From Odobenus rosmarus divergens (taxonomy: Eukaryota > Chordata > Mammalia > Carnivora > Odobenidae): a stretch of 64,000 bases of DNA. A program made the translations under genes and the position numbers. Below, in pieces: positions 11,544 through 24,377 of the stretch (the stretch's first letter is position 1; every line of letters starts with the position of its first letter). The DNA lies in the NCBI RefSeq assembly GCF_000321225.1, contig NW_004450458.1:1112840-1176839 (forward strand), read 5' to 3'. The notes under the pieces are model-generated. The model saw only the letters and a program-made list of their open reading frames with translations. It was not told where the DNA came from and searched no databases.

Positions 11544-11830
11544 AAAAATATAGAAAAGAAATTGCTCTGACTGAAGCAGAAGAGGTTGGTCGCTTGATAC
11601 CCCTTCCCCTTTTGCAGTGAGCACTGCAGCCCTTTATGAAAACCTGGAGCTTCCCAAAGATACAGCATGACAGACCACCCAGGTTTGCCAGGGACTGAGG
11701 TGGTTCTGGGAACAGGGGACTCTCCATTATAAAACAGGGGCAGTCCCACTGGACAAACCAGGACAAGTTGGTAGCCCTAGATCAGAGCCCAGATGAAACC
11801 CACACCTCTTGCCTTTGGAATCGTCTTTTT

Positions 11831-11848
11831 ATGATGATGATGATGATG
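11831..11848 (+). repeat. (ATG)n microsatellite
   Basis: Six perfect ATG units. Confidence 0.9.
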
Positions 11849-12121
11849 CCATATTACTACAAGAAAAATTCAGATTACTGGTTTTTTTTACTTTGTTTAT
11901 TCCCTAATCCCAGAAGTATTTAAAAGAGTAATACTATCATTTTATGTTTGGAAATACTCTTAAGTACTCTAAAATGCTCTCAAAGCTATTCCTAAGATCA
12001 TATCTTTACCTTACAAGCCATCCAGTGCAACGTGCCACACATTATATCTCGTACATTCTGTCTTCTATATATTTTGGTGGCATTTTCTGTGGTCCTATTT
12101 TGCCTTGCTGAGGTCTGTGTA

Positions 12122-12660
12122 TTAGTCAGAACTCTTTAGGTTTCCAAGAAACCTAACTTCTCGTGGCCTAAAAAAATAAAAGGCTAGAATGTACTGGTTC
12201 ATGTAACAAAAAAGAGCTTTAGGCACCACTAGATGTAAGGGCTCAGTCTCATCAGGACTCTCTCTCTCTCCATCCCTGGACTTACTCAGACTGGCTCTTC
12301 CAACGTGGTACCAAGATGGCCCCCAGCGGCTTCCGATGCACATCCTCTTCTCTCAGCAATCCAAGTAACTGCATCTTGTCCTCAATAGTTTTTGTAAAAA
12401 TCCCTAGGATTGACTCTTGGGGCTGACATGTGCCCATTCCTAAACCCATTACTGTGGGGCCAGGACAATGGAATATGCTGATTGTCTGTAGCATGGCCAT
12501 GCACCTGCTCCTAGCAGCAGGAACTGGGAAGAAAGAAAGGTTGAGTCTCCAAAGGAACATCAGAACATGGGAGGAACACATGCTAGGCAACTGAAAGTCC
12601 ACTATAGTCTTAAACTGAGCCAAGAGCCACCCCATCCCCATCAGATCTGATCACCCCATC
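12122..12660. mobile_element. Ancient interspersed repeat, family unnamed
   Basis: Opens with tattagtcagaactcttta and includes ggttcatgtaac, ccaagatggcccccagcgg and cattactgtggggccagg. I recognise this order of phrases as a widespread old mammalian repeat, but I cannot assign the name or orientation with confidence. Confidence 0.5.
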
Positions 12661-13553
12661 AACAGAGTGTCAACCAGTTTCCTCCATCTCCACCCAGCTG
12701 ATAGCTAAGTACTATTTTACCTAAAACAACATGCTGCGTGAGTCCGAGGCCATCATAACTGGTTCTAAGTTCTAAGACCTGCACAACATTTGGCTGAATC
12801 TTGTGTAGCCCCCAAACCAAAGGGACTCCATCAGAATAGTGGTGAGCCTTTTGCTGGGCTCCCACATATGGAGCTTCTGAAAGTTGGGAGCTGTGACTCA
12901 TGCCCCTTGTGCCCTGTCTGGCCCCACGTCCTCCAGCTGGGTCTGTGACAAATCTTTTCTTCAATGTGTTCCATAGAAAAGGAATAAATAGCCCAGAGCT
13001 CTTTCTTTTTCTTCCTTCCTTTCTTCCTGTAATTCATACTCAGGCCAACTCGGCTTTGTTCAAACCTCAGTGTTTCACACTGCCCTGCAAGTTCTGACAC
13101 GGCGGCTTACTTTATGTCTTTAGTCCTCTGTTAAGCCAGGAGTAAAGTTGTACCCTGTGGCTAATTTTTAGTCCGTCAGCCTTATCCCTTGATAAGCTGA
13201 AATTGTAGATTAAATCAGCACAAAAATGCGAGCCCCCCTGAAAGCTGTGAACTGTGGACTTGTGACTCTTCCCACCTTGACCCTCACTTCAGACCTTCCC
13301 TACTTTTCCAAGTTGCTTTGTCTTATTCATTAGCAGGGTAGTGCTTTGAAGTCTTCTAAGTGGTTCTTTTCCCTTCTTGATCAGACTAACCCTGCCCCTC
13401 TCTATCTATTTTATTCTACACATAAGTGCATAATATATCCCCCCCTTTGGGTAAACAACTTGTCAATTCTAAAGGTGGGCTTTAAGAAATGTTCATTTCA
13501 CAAGTTAATAAACCTCTCAGTCAAGTGGGCTCTAACTAACAGTGGGGCCAGGG
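12661..13553. other. Unassigned sequence
   Basis: A polypyrimidine patch at 13001-13029 and several short open frames. No gene or repeat recognised. Confidence 0.4.
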
Positions 13554-14018
13554 TGTCAGTTTCCTGTGACTGCTGTAACAAAGGACCACAAACCGGTTGG
13601 CTGAAAATGGCAAATATGCATTCTGTCTCAATTCTGGAGGCCAGAGGTCTGAAATCAAGGTGTCGGCCATGCTTCATTCAAACCTCTAGGGGAGGACCCT
13701 TCCTTCCCTCTTCCAGTTTCTGTAGTCCCAGCTTCCTTGGCTTGTGATGGCAAATCTCCAATCTCCGTCTGTCTTCACGGACTGTCTTCTATGTCTTTGT
13801 CTCCAAATGGTGCTCTCTTCTTCTCTTATCAGAACAACAGACAAGTTTGATAAGAACTCACCCTAATCACCTCATCTTAACTTGCTTAAATCTGTAAAGA
13901 CCTTATTTCCAAAGAAGGTCACATTCACAGGTGCTGGGTGTTGGGACACAACATACTTTTTTATCCTCCCCCTCCCCACCCCGAGAAAGGGTGAGGAACA
14001 CACAATTCAATCCATAAC
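13554..14018 (-). mobile_element. ERVL-MaLR solo LTR (MLT1/MSTD type)
   Basis: In reverse orientation it runs from the LTR end (tgctgtaacaaaggaccaca) through attctggaggccagaggtc, cttatttccaaagaaggtca and cacaattcaatccataac, the complement of the LTR start. Length is about 465 bp, normal for the family. No internal region is attached. Confidence 0.87.
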
Positions 14019-14235
14019 GGGCCAGAAACAGACAACACAAGAAAAACAAGAGACAGAAAAATGACTCTGATTTTAGGCAAACAGAAAGGAAAGCCTCATC
14101 TTCTCAGAGGCTGTTTGCCCAGAAGAGCCTGTGACCCCTAACAGGAACACCCAAGGTAGAGGGAAGGGTGTCCAATGATGGAGGGGCTGGCTAAAAGGAA
14201 AAGGGTCCCCTGGAGGGCAGAGAGCACATACCCAT

Positions 14236-14522
14236 GTTCGAGGGCCTACCATGTGCTTTGCACATTTTTATCACATTGGATCCTCAACCAGCTCTACCAA
14301 ATAATTGCTGTTATCCTCATCTGAGAGATGGGAAAACTGAGGCTTCAAGTAAGTCAGTACCTAAATGAACGCAGATATTCATTGCTCAGAGTTATACAGA
14401 CGAAGAAAACAGGCTGGGTCACTTTCCTAGTAAGTCGCACAGTTATGAATCAGCTGAGCCAAATTTCAAACTCAGGTCTTTCTGACTCTGAAGACTGTTC
14501 TTACCATTAGACCATGCTGCCA
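14236..14522 (-). mobile_element. MIR, near full length
   Basis: A reverse MIR with an extra-long middle: ccatgtgctttgcacat, gagatgggaaaactgagg, then a segment around 14345-14430 resembling a second divergent copy of the core, then ctaccattagaccatgctgcc-type 3' text. The second gacgaagaaaacaggctggg motif suggests an internal duplication or two overlapping MIRs. Confidence 0.8.
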
Positions 14523-15214
14523 GGGGAGCATTAAGGCGTCCCAATCAAGATGTACCTAGCTTCAGAGAAAGAAGCTGTAAGAAGGAACTGAATAGTTATA
14601 TGGGAAGCTTAACCAAACAAAGCACCATAAAAAGAGTACGTTCCTGGGAGAATAGGCAAGAGTGAAGAGAAAGCGGTCAGCCAGCTGAGTGGCAGTGGGA
14701 GAGCTAGCCAATCAAAGAAGCAATGCCAGAGATTGAGTATTATAAGACAAAGCAACCTGGGCTCAGTGTCTGTACAAACATCTCCACTGCCACTAGGAGA
14801 GGACTCATCTGCTTCATCTGTGCCCAGATGGCTGTTTGAACATCTATGGTGTAGACAACTCACTTTCCTAGAGAGCCAAGGGTGGAAAAGTTGGGATTTC
14901 TAAGCCCCCTGCTTCCAAGGAGAGCTCTTCTATGTCTATGAACAGAGGTAGAAGGGATTAGGTTTGTGAACCCTGAAGAGGAGGAAATGTGGGACCTGGG
15001 TGGGATAAGAAAAAGTCTTCCAGTATTGAGACCACGGCAAGTGGAAGAGCAAGCCAACCAGGGAGGGCAGCACCTGGCCCATGTTCTTGCGGATGGCATC
15101 TTTGGACTCCACTTGAACACACGTTTTGTCAACAAGCTGACTTACTTCCGAGTGAGTGGAATGGACTGTCTTGCTGGCGGAGGGGAACCACTCTAGAAAT
15201 CTTAGAATTCACTG
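14523..15214. other. Unassigned sequence
   Basis: Several short frames on both strands, with no splice signals and no repeat recognised. Confidence 0.4.
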
Positions 15215-16010
15215 TGCTATTTAAGACCTTCAGAGTCACCTTGTCACCTTTGGGACAAAGTCTTACCTTCCTGCCTCTGTCACAAGGACCAGAAGTCTCC
15301 TTCTGATCTGGCCCCTGCTTATTGCTCCAGCCTCACTTGCTGCTGCTCCCCACTGGACCTTCACACTACAGCAGGGGGCTCCTGGCAGCTCCCTAAATGG
15401 GCAGTGAGCTCAGTCATATCCCCCTGATCCTACCTGGTCTCCTCCCACTCCTTCATCTTGCCCTTTCCTTCTCTCCTTTTCTTCTTCCCACCTCTTTTCC
15501 TTTCTGGTCTCTCTGCCCTGCATATGCTATAAACTGCCTAGAACCTCTTCCTGCCACCACCCCCCCCCCCCTTTGATCTTCTTCGGGCTCACTCCTTTTC
15601 TTCCTTCAGGACTCCACTTTTCCTGGGGTGCCTGGGTGACTCAGTCAGTTGAGCAACTGACTCTTGATCTCAGCTCAGGTTTTGATCTTGGGGTCCTGGC
15701 TTTAAGCCCTGCACTGGGCTCTGCCCTGGGCATGGAGCCTACTTAAAAAACAAAACGAAACAAAAAACTCCACCTCTTCTGAAAAGCCTTTTCTGATTCC
15801 CCCACCTTGGGTGACATTCCGTGCATGAGTCTGAGTGTTCAACCTCACTGTATTTATCTGGGCATCCCAACCTCTTATCTGCCTCCCTGCCTTCCTCCAC
15901 GGGGTTAGCCACAGTGTCCTGTTCAGCACCTTGGTCCTACCCCCTCCAGCACCCATTCCAGCATCTGGCACAGAGTAGGTGTTCTATAGGCATATCAACT
16001 GACTGGCAGC
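15215..16010 (+). mobile_element. L2 LINE relic split by a Can-SINE
   Basis: Forward L2 3' region: gatctggcccctgcttattg, tgaaaagccttttctgattc and a terminal gcatctggcacagagtaggt. The Can-SINE at 15625-15766 interrupts it, so the SINE is younger. The region includes a run of 12 C at 15560-15571. Confidence 0.8.
15625..15766 (+). mobile_element. Can-SINE, short older subfamily
   Basis: Head ggggtgcctgggtgactcag and gagcaactgactcttgatct, ending gcatggagcctacttaaaa with no CT-rich segment. That structure marks an older, shorter Can-SINE type. An imperfect TSD (actccacttttc versus actccacctcttc) surrounds it. Confidence 0.9.
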
Positions 16011-16689
16011 ATTGAGGAAGGCCAGGCCCACTGACCTCTAAGTTCCCATCTACTCTGAGAGTCTGTGAGTCTCTATTTCTGTTCTCACAGTCACAGAGGA
16101 GAGGAAGTTGCCAAAGCCAGATGACACGACTTCTGTTTGGGGTTGCCCAGGTCCGCCTGGTCTTTGCAATTTGTAGTCAGGCTACTTGAAAGAGAAAACA
16201 AGCCAAGAGAAAAACATCATTTTGGTGAGGCAAGAGTTGCGAAATAACCAGTTGTGTAAAGGTGATGGTAACCTCTGAGACCATCTTTGGTCTGTCCAAA
16301 TTACAGGAGATTTTGCATGCTTAGCTTTGTGTATGGGCTAACAGGATAATGATCAAAACTAGGACTTGAGCGTTTAACTGCCCCTTCTCCCTCAAGGTAT
16401 TGCCTCTAGAGGTCAGCCTGACACCTGAAATCTTCACCTTAAATGATTTCTCCTTAAGATTGCATTTACTTGAAGAGATTGGATGTAAATGAAAACACAT
16501 TACCTAAATGGTATAACCCTTAAAGCCACTTTTGGCCATTAAGAGCTATCAACTGAGTTTATTATTCTGTAGATCAATCTGTGTTGCCCAGACTAGCTCC
16601 TGAAGAGCTGTGAACCATTTACTTCTAAACAGTTCTAGTGTGATCTTCTCAGTTTAGAAGTTCAGGTAAGAGTTTAAGTGTGTACACCA
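16011..16689. other. Unassigned sequence
   Basis: No gene or confident repeat. Confidence 0.4.
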
Positions 16690-16830
16690 TCTGTTATCTC
16701 TTTTGAACCTAGAGATGCTCTGAGCTAGGTAAATTGGGGGTTTAATCATAGATTTACAAAGAAATAAACTGAGTCTCAGAAAGAAGTGATTGGCCCAGAA
16801 CTGTTGTTCACAAAGATTAAAAAAAAGTGG
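16690..16830 (-). mobile_element. MIR fragment
   Basis: Reverse MIR core: catctgttatctcttttgaacc, then aaataaactgagtctcagaa and gtgattggcccagaactg. Confidence 0.7.
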
Positions 16831-16928
16831 CCAGAAATCCCCATCTTTACCCCCCCAGTATCGCTCCTCATGTTGCACCTCCCAGCCCCGACACTTTGGT
16901 AGAGGGGGTGCACCCTGGATTGAAGCTA

Positions 16929-16959
16929 GGGGGTGGAGGGACAGGTGGGCTGGGCTGGG
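16929..16959 (+). other. G-rich run, possible G-quadruplex
   Basis: Runs of five, three, three, three and three G within 31 nt, with loops of two to six bases. No adjacent gene start is visible. Confidence 0.55.
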
Positions 16960-17764
16960 CAAGGCAGGCTGGCTAAGCCATGCCCTGGGGGCCCCTTAAC
17001 CTAAATGGAGATCTGCAAAGGGCCAAGGGAAGGGACTGAGACATGGAAATGCAGTTGTGAAGACGGGCGATAGAAAAGATTGATTGACCCTTCACAATTC
17101 AGCTTTGGGTCAGCCCTGACTCAATAGCTCTGGGCTTTGAAGCTGGCTGAGGGTGAGCTCCCACAGAGAAAAAAAGGTTTTTCACACCTTCTCTACATGA
17201 GGACCCAGAAGCTGGGACCTACAAACTGCTGCCTGCAGCAGCTAATGGGCAAGTAATCAAAGCAAGTGGAGGAGCCTTGAAAAGCAGAGGTAGTAGCTGC
17301 TCAGTTTGCAAACAGGCCAGATCTCCTCTGCAACACCAGTGCTCCCAGCCTTAATCTTGTCCCCCGAGGAGAGTCATACTGGCCACAAACAGAACTACAG
17401 AGATAAGTCAAAAAGAGCAAGCCCTCTCTGCCTGCAAATTCTAGTGTGTGCATCATAGTAAGATTCAGTCTACCCAGTAAACAGAAGGGATTTGAACTCA
17501 TGTGGCGGGGCCTTGGAGCCTTCTTATGACCACACAACAAAAGTGAACCACAGACATTTGATTCTTTAATAAAGAGTATTGCTGTTTCACTGGGTCCTTA
17601 ACAGCTACCTGGTCCCCTCATTCTTTTGTCTTTCAAAGACTGTCCCCATCATTGAATAGAATACTAGGCCTGGGAGAGTCTGCTGAATCAGTACCCAGTG
17701 CAGAAAAAATACGTTCTATGTAACACAAAAAATACAAATATTATACCGATAAGCATGTTTGTTT
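16960..17764. other. Unassigned sequence
   Basis: Moderate GC, no repeat or exon recognised. Confidence 0.4.
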
Positions 17765-18175
17765 ATTCCATGAGCATTTTTTGAATACTTTTTGTGGGCC
17801 AGACAGTGTCTTTAGTGCTGGAAAAGATGGATAAGGTCCTTGTTCTCATGGAGCTTATATTCTAATGATAAATACACAAATAAGCCAAATAAATAAATAG
17901 ATATACTACATCACATCAAGAGTGGTGAGTGCCATCAGGAAGCTGAAAGTGGGTGATGTAGGGTAGGAAACACTTTAGATATGGAGGTCTCAGAAGCCAT
18001 AACCCTGGAAAGCTGGGATCAGAGCCTTCAGGCAGAGAGCAAATGCAGAAGTTGTGCTTGAGAAACAGCAAGAGGCCAGTGGGGCTGGAGGGCCTGAGCT
18101 GAGGAAAGTGGTACAAGATGAGCTTGGAGATTGGTTATGCCCTTATCCATCACAGTGGCTTGGCCTTTTGATCTC
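17765..18175 (-). mobile_element. L2 LINE relic
   Basis: Reverse L2 3' end: gggccagacagtgtctttag, catggagcttatattctaat, agtggtgagtgccatcagga, and aacagcaagaggccagtggg. Confidence 0.8.
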
Positions 18176-18522
18176 AGATAAAAATAGCTTTCAGTAGTGC
18201 TGCTTTGCTTAGTATTGTACTGGTATTTACAACCAATGCATGATGCATTGTGTACTTTGTACTCAGAGAAATCCTCTACACCTGTTTGTGGGGTTGAAAA
18301 GAAGATAATCTCGCCATCAGAAAGTCTCTTTGGAAACTTGGCAGTTGGGGACAGGGGACTAAGAGCAGATTCATCTTGGGTGGTCTGAGGTTTACCTGGA
18401 AATGAAACCATCACCTTCTGTGGCTGTGACAGTAGGGGAGGAGAAAGATCCTCACTTCACGTACAGAGCCAAAGTTGGCAGGAGAAGAGAAGACCTCCTG
18501 TAAGGTCTCCAAATGCAACATG

Positions 18523-18551
18523 CACACACACACATACACACACACACACAC
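18523..18551 (+). repeat. (CA)n microsatellite
   Basis: CA run with one TA interruption. Confidence 0.95.
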
Positions 18552-18660
18552 CTGCTGTCTTGGTGCTTACTTCTCCATCACATCTACTGCTATGCTGGAT
18601 CAAGATAACTCCATACCCAAGTAACATGAACCTGAAATTCCCTCACACTGTCCAAAGCTG

Positions 18661-18910
18661 CATAGGGGAAGGGAGGGAAAAATGAAAGAAGATGAAACCA
18701 GAGAGGGAGACAAACCGTAGGAGACTCTTAATCTCAGGAGGAAACAAACTGAGGGTTGCTGTAGGGAAGGGGGGTGGTAGAGATGGGGTGCCTAGGTGAT
18801 GGACATTGGGGAGGGTATGTGCTATGGTGAGCGCTGTGAATTGTGTAAGACATGAATCACAGAACTATACCCCTGAAACAAATAATATATTATATGTTAA
18901 TAAAAAAACT
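18661..18910 (+). mobile_element. L1 3' UTR (carnivore type), severely 5'-truncated
   Basis: Contains gagagggagacaaaccgtag, gagactcttaatctcagga, ggtgatggacattggggagg and aataatatattatatgttaa. The end is AATAAAAAAACT. I found no convincing TSD. Confidence 0.87.
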
Positions 18911-19039
18911 ATACTTAAAACTATTCAATAAAAACATTAAATTTAATTTAAATTTTAAAAATATGTCTACTGTGTTAGTGATACATACTACAGAGAAAAC
19001 TAATGAAAGGAAGCAGTTTTAAAAAGGGTGCTCAGGCAA

Positions 19040-20479
19040 AATCTCACAGAGAAGGTAACTTAAAAATTTTTTAACCTTCCTTATTAATCTATAATTTATC
19101 TGCTGTAAAATGCACACATTTTAAGTGTACAGACTGATGACTTTTGACTAATATATTCATTTAATACCTAATTAAGCTATAGAAAATTTCCATCCTCCTA
19201 GAAAGTTCCCACTTACTCTTTGATAGTCAATGCCAAACCCCCACCGCCAGATACCACAGATATTATTTATATCACTATATTATTAGTTTTTCCTATTTTA
19301 GAATGCCATATAAGAGGAATCATACAACATGACAATCTTTTGTATGTGGCTTCTTTGATTCACTTTAATCCATGTTATTGCACTTACTAATAGTTACTAT
19401 TTTTTATTACTGAGTGTTAGTCCATTGTATGAAAATGCCACAACTGGCTTATTCAATTATTTATTATTTCTGGTACTTTTCCTTCTCTCTGTAGTTTCTG
19501 CTGGCATTATTTTCCTAAGGACTAAAGGACATCCTTTGTAGTTCAGGTCTTCCAATAATTAATTTTCTCAGATTTTGTTTATCTGAAAATGTCTTTATTC
19601 GACCTTCGATTTTGAAGAATACTTTTGTTCAATACAGAATTCCAGATGGACAGAATTTTTCATCCAACACTTTAAAGGTGTTGTTTTATTGTATTCTAGC
19701 CTCTATTTTTTCTGATGAAAAATCAACAATTCTTAACTTTGTGCACCTGTATGTACTGTGTCTTTTTTCTCTGACTGCTTCCAAGATTTTGTCTTTATGT
19801 TTAGTGTTCTGTGGCTTGACTATGATGTACCTGTGTGGGGTTTTCTTTATCTTTATCCTTCTTGTGCTTCTTGGATTTGTAAGTCATTTTTCAAAACCTT
19901 TGGGATGTTCTTGGCCACTATTTGTTCAGATTTTTTTTTTCTGTTCTCTCTTTTTCTGGGACACCAATCACACATGTGTTAAACTGTTTGATACTGTTTC
20001 ACAGGTTCTTGACCCTCTGTTCATTTCTCCTTAATAATTTTTTCTCTCTTTGATAATTTCTACTGATCTGTCTCCAACCTCAATGAGTCTTTCTTCCACC
20101 ATCTCAAGCCCCTCAGTGAATGACTCACTTTAGGTCTTGCGTAATTCTAAAATTTCCATGTGGTTCTTTTTATGGTTTCCATTTCTCTGCTAAGATTCCT
20201 TATTTATTCACTCCTCATTTATTAGGACCTTTTTAAAAAAATTAATGGGTATATTTTTAATTCTTTGAATATATGTTATAAAACATATATATTAACATAT
20301 ATATTTTAAAGTCTTTATCTACTAAAGCCAACATTTGGTCAATCTTAGAATCAGTTTCTTTTGACTGCTTTTATTTTTTACTGTGGAAGACATGATCCTG
20401 ATTAGTATTTTTTTGTATGTCTAGCAATTTATGATTGACTACTGGACACTGTGAATTTTGCATTGTAGATCCTTGAGAT
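19040..20479 (-). mobile_element. Old L1 (L1M/L1ME-type) 3' region
   Basis: About 1.4 kb of reverse L1 sequence. Phrases include aaaatgcacacattttaagt, gaaaatttccatcctcctag, ttccagatggacagaatttt and tggacactgtgaattttgca. Open frames here (for example 19612-20034) read across an antisense AT-rich 3' UTR and are not genes. Confidence 0.75.
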
Positions 20480-20632
20480 CAGCACTGTTCAGGAGAACTT
20501 TCTGCATTGAGGAAAATGTTCTGCATCTGCACCATACAATATGGTGGCAACTATTGAACACCTGAGCATGACTAAAGAGCTGAATTTTAAATTTCATTTC
20601 ATTTTCTTCAATTTAAGTTTAAATACTCACAC
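20480..20632 (+). mobile_element. hAT-Charlie relic, MER3-like
   Basis: Starts with a degenerate cagcactgttcagg terminal repeat and includes actttctgcattgaggaaaa, tgaacacctgagcatgact and an AATTTAAATTT-rich end. It abuts the preceding L1. Confidence 0.6.
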
Positions 20633-21064
20633 ATTTACCTCCAGAACTGCTCAACCTTTCTTACATTTGCCTCAATCTCAAACCCATAGTAGCCAGTATT
20701 TGGTAAGCCTTGGGTGGTTTGCACATATACAGTCCAGCCCTCAGCCATGGACTCATGGAGGGCCTTGCCACCCATATACATAGACCTCCAGGGATTTCTC
20801 CCTGCACAGATTCCAGCTATTTCAGTTGCCTTGAACTCTGATCCCTGCCTACTGTCCTTTGCTCAAATTCGGCTCTCTAGGCAGCTCACCTCATGTTCCC
20901 TTCTTCCAGGCGCTGACATCTTGTGCTGTTTCTTATTCATTGTCTAAAAATGATTTTACCTCACATATATTGTCCAGTTCCCTAATTACATATAGAAGAT
21001 GAGCTAGTCTGAAATCGGTTACTTGATCATGGTCAGGAGCCTAAGAAATTTCCTTTTAAGTAAC
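20633..21064. other. Unassigned sequence
   Basis: Two overlapping plus-strand frames and no splice support. Confidence 0.35.
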
Positions 21065-21335
21065 AATTTGAAGAAGATGAAGAATATTTTGGGAGAAGAC
21101 GGTTTCAGAGAGAGGGAAAACCAATAAGAAGGGCTGTGAGACAGAAGCACACCTGACTTGTTAGTAGAACAGCAAGGAAGCAACTTGACTGGAGTACAGT
21201 GAGCAAAGAAGAGAGCAAGAAATAGGGCTGGAGAGGTTACAGGGTGGGAAAATAACTGGTTTAGCCTAATAAGCCATTATGAGGATTCTGGCTTTTACTC
21301 TTGTGAAATGGAAGTCATTGAGAAGTTTGGGGTCC
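21065..21335 (-). mobile_element. L2 LINE relic
   Basis: Reverse L2 interior: aacagcaaggaagcaacttg, gagcaaagaagagagcaaga and gaggattctggcttttactc. Confidence 0.7.
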
Positions 21336-21783
21336 AAGAACTAATTTGAGTTAGCATGGGATCACACTGTCTATTGAGAACAGACCCCCTAGGACAAATA
21401 CAAGGGAACAAGGAAAAAGGCAGGAAATGTAATTGGAAGGCCACTGAAATACTCAATTGACTAAACTTGCAAATTAATTAAAATTCTATACTACATAAGT
21501 TTGATGGCTGGATTTTTATCAATTTTGTAGACTTTAGGGCTAAGGGATAGGCATCTTAGTGCCTAAGTGTCTACAGCCAAGTTAGCTATATGACTTTAGG
21601 CAAGTGGCTTAAAATGTCTCTCTTTCTATAATATCATACAAAAGATATTAAAACAATTAAATTAGATAATTCATGCACAGTTCTTTCAATGATGACTTAT
21701 GTGTATTAAGTAAGTGCCCTATACATGAAAACTATTACTATCTGATAATTTAAATGTGTGACTTCACAATAGACATTGGCTGA

Positions 21784-21977
21784 GGGGCGCCTGGGTGGCT
21801 CAGTCGTTAAGCATCTGCTTTCGGCTCAGGTCATGATCCCAGGGTCCTGGGATCGAGCCCCACATCAGGCTCCCTGCTCCGCGGGAAACCTGCTTCTCCC
21901 TCTCCCACTCCCCCTGCTTGTGTTCCCTCTCTTGCTGTGTCTCTCTCTGCCAAATAAATAAAATCTTAAAAAAAAAA
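21784..21977 (+). mobile_element. Can-SINE, full length
   Basis: Head ggggcgcctgggtggctcag and a pure A tail of about 12. Perfect 16-bp TSD aatagacattggctga at 21768-21783 and 21978-21993. One of the best preserved copies here. Confidence 0.98.
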
Positions 21978-22009
21978 AATAGACATTGGCTGATCTCCCT
22001 GCTATGAAT

Positions 22010-22250
22010 GAGAGGCATAGTTCTTGTCCTCAAGGCCTATTTGCAGCTCAATAAAGGAAACTAGCATAGAAACAATATCTTAAGACAACACTGAAGGAAA
22101 TAAGAGCTAAGTAGAGATATACATTTCAACTCTTAAATAAGGGGGAAACCTATTCATTCCATTGGGGGGATCTTTGAAGACTTCTGGGAGGCAATCAGTT
22201 AAGACTTTGAAGGATGAATGGGATGGGTGCTCTGGAAAGGAATGGAATGT
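22010..22250 (-). mobile_element. Probable L2 LINE relic
   Basis: Phrases such as gacttctgggaggcaatcag and gactttgaaggatgaatggg fit reverse L2. Divergence is high. Confidence 0.45.
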
Positions 22251-23607
22251 ATATCACACACATGTGCTGCCTGGCCTATTTGAAAGTCACAGACCTACTG
22301 GGTATGATGTTCCATGCAAGTATGACTTCTGAAACTCATCCGAATTTTGGCCATGGTGAATGTATAAAGAGCTTCTTGGACTCAATGTGAAAAATAATGA
22401 GTTAGGAATGGCCATTACCTCCTTAAGCTCACACTCAGAATCAACCACTTAAAATAAGATACAGTTATATTACAGATGAATGACTCTATTAACTTATTTT
22501 GGGAAATTAGATGACAAATGCAAGCAGAGTCTTATTGAACCAGAAGCATCTACCATTTATCTCTGTGAGAATTTAGGAAAGGTTCAAAAAAAAATGCAAG
22601 CAGAGAGAACTCAGATGAGTCCTAAAATCCCAGTGCAGTAGCATTTGGGAAATGAATGAAGACACATGGGTCACAGGAAGGTAATGGATACATTACTCCA
22701 AGGTTTTGATTAATTCATGTGATCTCACATTTTATCTGGCCCAACATGTATCCAAATGAGCCTTTCTAGCATAGCCCACGTAGGAGAAAAATTTGATGAC
22801 ATAGGATCTAGTGGGCCAGCAGGGCCAGTCCCACACCAAACATAAGCTGCTTTGCTTTAGAGACACTTTTATAAAACTTAAGTCCACTTTTCACAGGGTT
22901 TAAAGCATATTTACCAACCTCTGGTGGCAAAGAGAGTATCCATCTCTTTAATGGGATAAGAGCAGTGGGCAGGCTCAGCCCTGTCTGGGCTGTGAAGGAA
23001 ACTTTGGGAATGCTTCCTGTTTATTTTGATTGAGAAAAGTCAGCTAAAAATTCATTAAGAACAGGCACAAAATATCTATCAAAAAAACACCATGGAGTCG
23101 TCAAAAGAATGAGGCATGTTTGTATATTCTACTAAAGAATTAGTTCCCACATCCACAATTATGGGATAAAGTCAAGTCAGAATAATGTTTAAAATATATG
23201 ATCACTTGTGTAAAAAGTGAAATATATATATATGCACAGACATAAAAGAGGTTGCCTCCAGTGAGGGGAACGAGGTGGCAGGGACTGACAGGAAGCAGGT
23301 GGGGACTTATTTTTCAGTCTATCCTTCTGCGTCTTTTGAATTTAGTTCTATATATACCTAAATTCAGACAAGTTGTTTTCTTCAGTTTAAAAAATGAAAA
23401 ACTATAGGGGAAAAGAAAATGATACCCACAATTTAATTTTTATAACAGCTAGAATAGGACCTTCCTTTTCTTATTTGCAAAAGGAGCCATAATCATGCCA
23501 GATGCTGGCTACCACAATGATAGTTTGAGAGAGGACATTTAGGACATAATCTTCCTCTCTGATATTTGGATCCCCCCTCTCTGATTGTCACCAGGGTCCC
23601 TGGGTAT
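22251..23607. other. Mostly unassigned sequence
   Basis: AT-rich, with a small TATATATA patch near 23225. No gene, exon or confident repeat seen. Confidence 0.4.
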
Positions 23608-24083
23608 ATTAGTTAACTAGAAATGCTCTTTTAAAAAAAGGACCACAAAGTGAGTGGCTTAATAAGAGAAGTTTATTATCTCACAGTTCCGGAGGCTTAA
23701 AGTCTGAGATCAAGATGTCCACAGGGCTGGTTCCTTCTGAGAGCTCTGGGGAAGAATCTGTGCCTCTCCCCTAACTTCCGGTGGTTTGCTGGCAATTCTT
23801 GGCATTTCTTGGCTTATAGAAGCCCTATCGCAATTTCCACCTTCATCTTCACAGGGCATTCTGCCTGTGTGCCTATGTGTCTCTTTGTCTAAATCTCTCC
23901 CCATTACCAGGATATTGTATTGGATTAGTCATCATGGATTAAGGGGTCCACCCTAATGACCTCACTTTAACTTAACTAATTACATCTGCAACAACCCTAT
24001 TTCCAGATAAGGTCATACTCTGAGGCAGTGGGGATTTAGGACCTCAACATATGAATTTTGTGGGGGCACAATTCAACCCCCAA
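23608..24083 (-). mobile_element. ERVL-MaLR solo LTR (MLT1/MST type)
   Basis: Reverse LTR from tatattagttaactagaaa through cacagttccggaggcttaaa, aatgacctcactttaactta and ggtcatactctgaggcagtg, ending cacaattcaacccccaaca. Length is about 476 bp. Confidence 0.88.
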
Positions 24084-24377
24084 CACCAAGTAACATTTCA
24101 CTTATCCAGAGTTAGATTGCTTACAGAGGGAAAGTATTTTGCAATGGGATGCATGTCCTCATATCCCAAACGGAGAAAAGTAGATAAACGCTGAATGATC
24201 AAATACCTTAAAATTTTAGCATGTATTACACTCCTCTGAGGAAAGAGAGAGCCTAAACTTAGTTAACTAAGAATCACAGCTTCCACAGTCAGAGCAGGAA
24301 ATCAATGAAAATAAGTTCAGATTCCTTCTCCTCCCTTCCTCCATCCACACCAGCTAAGGGTATATTCACTCCATAAT
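24084..24377. other. Unassigned sequence
   Basis: Nothing recognised. Confidence 0.4.

Noticed and set aside
19612..20034. 140-codon plus-strand frame, hydrophobic
   Set aside because: It is the antisense reading of an old L1 3' region. The hydrophobic look comes from T-rich sequence.
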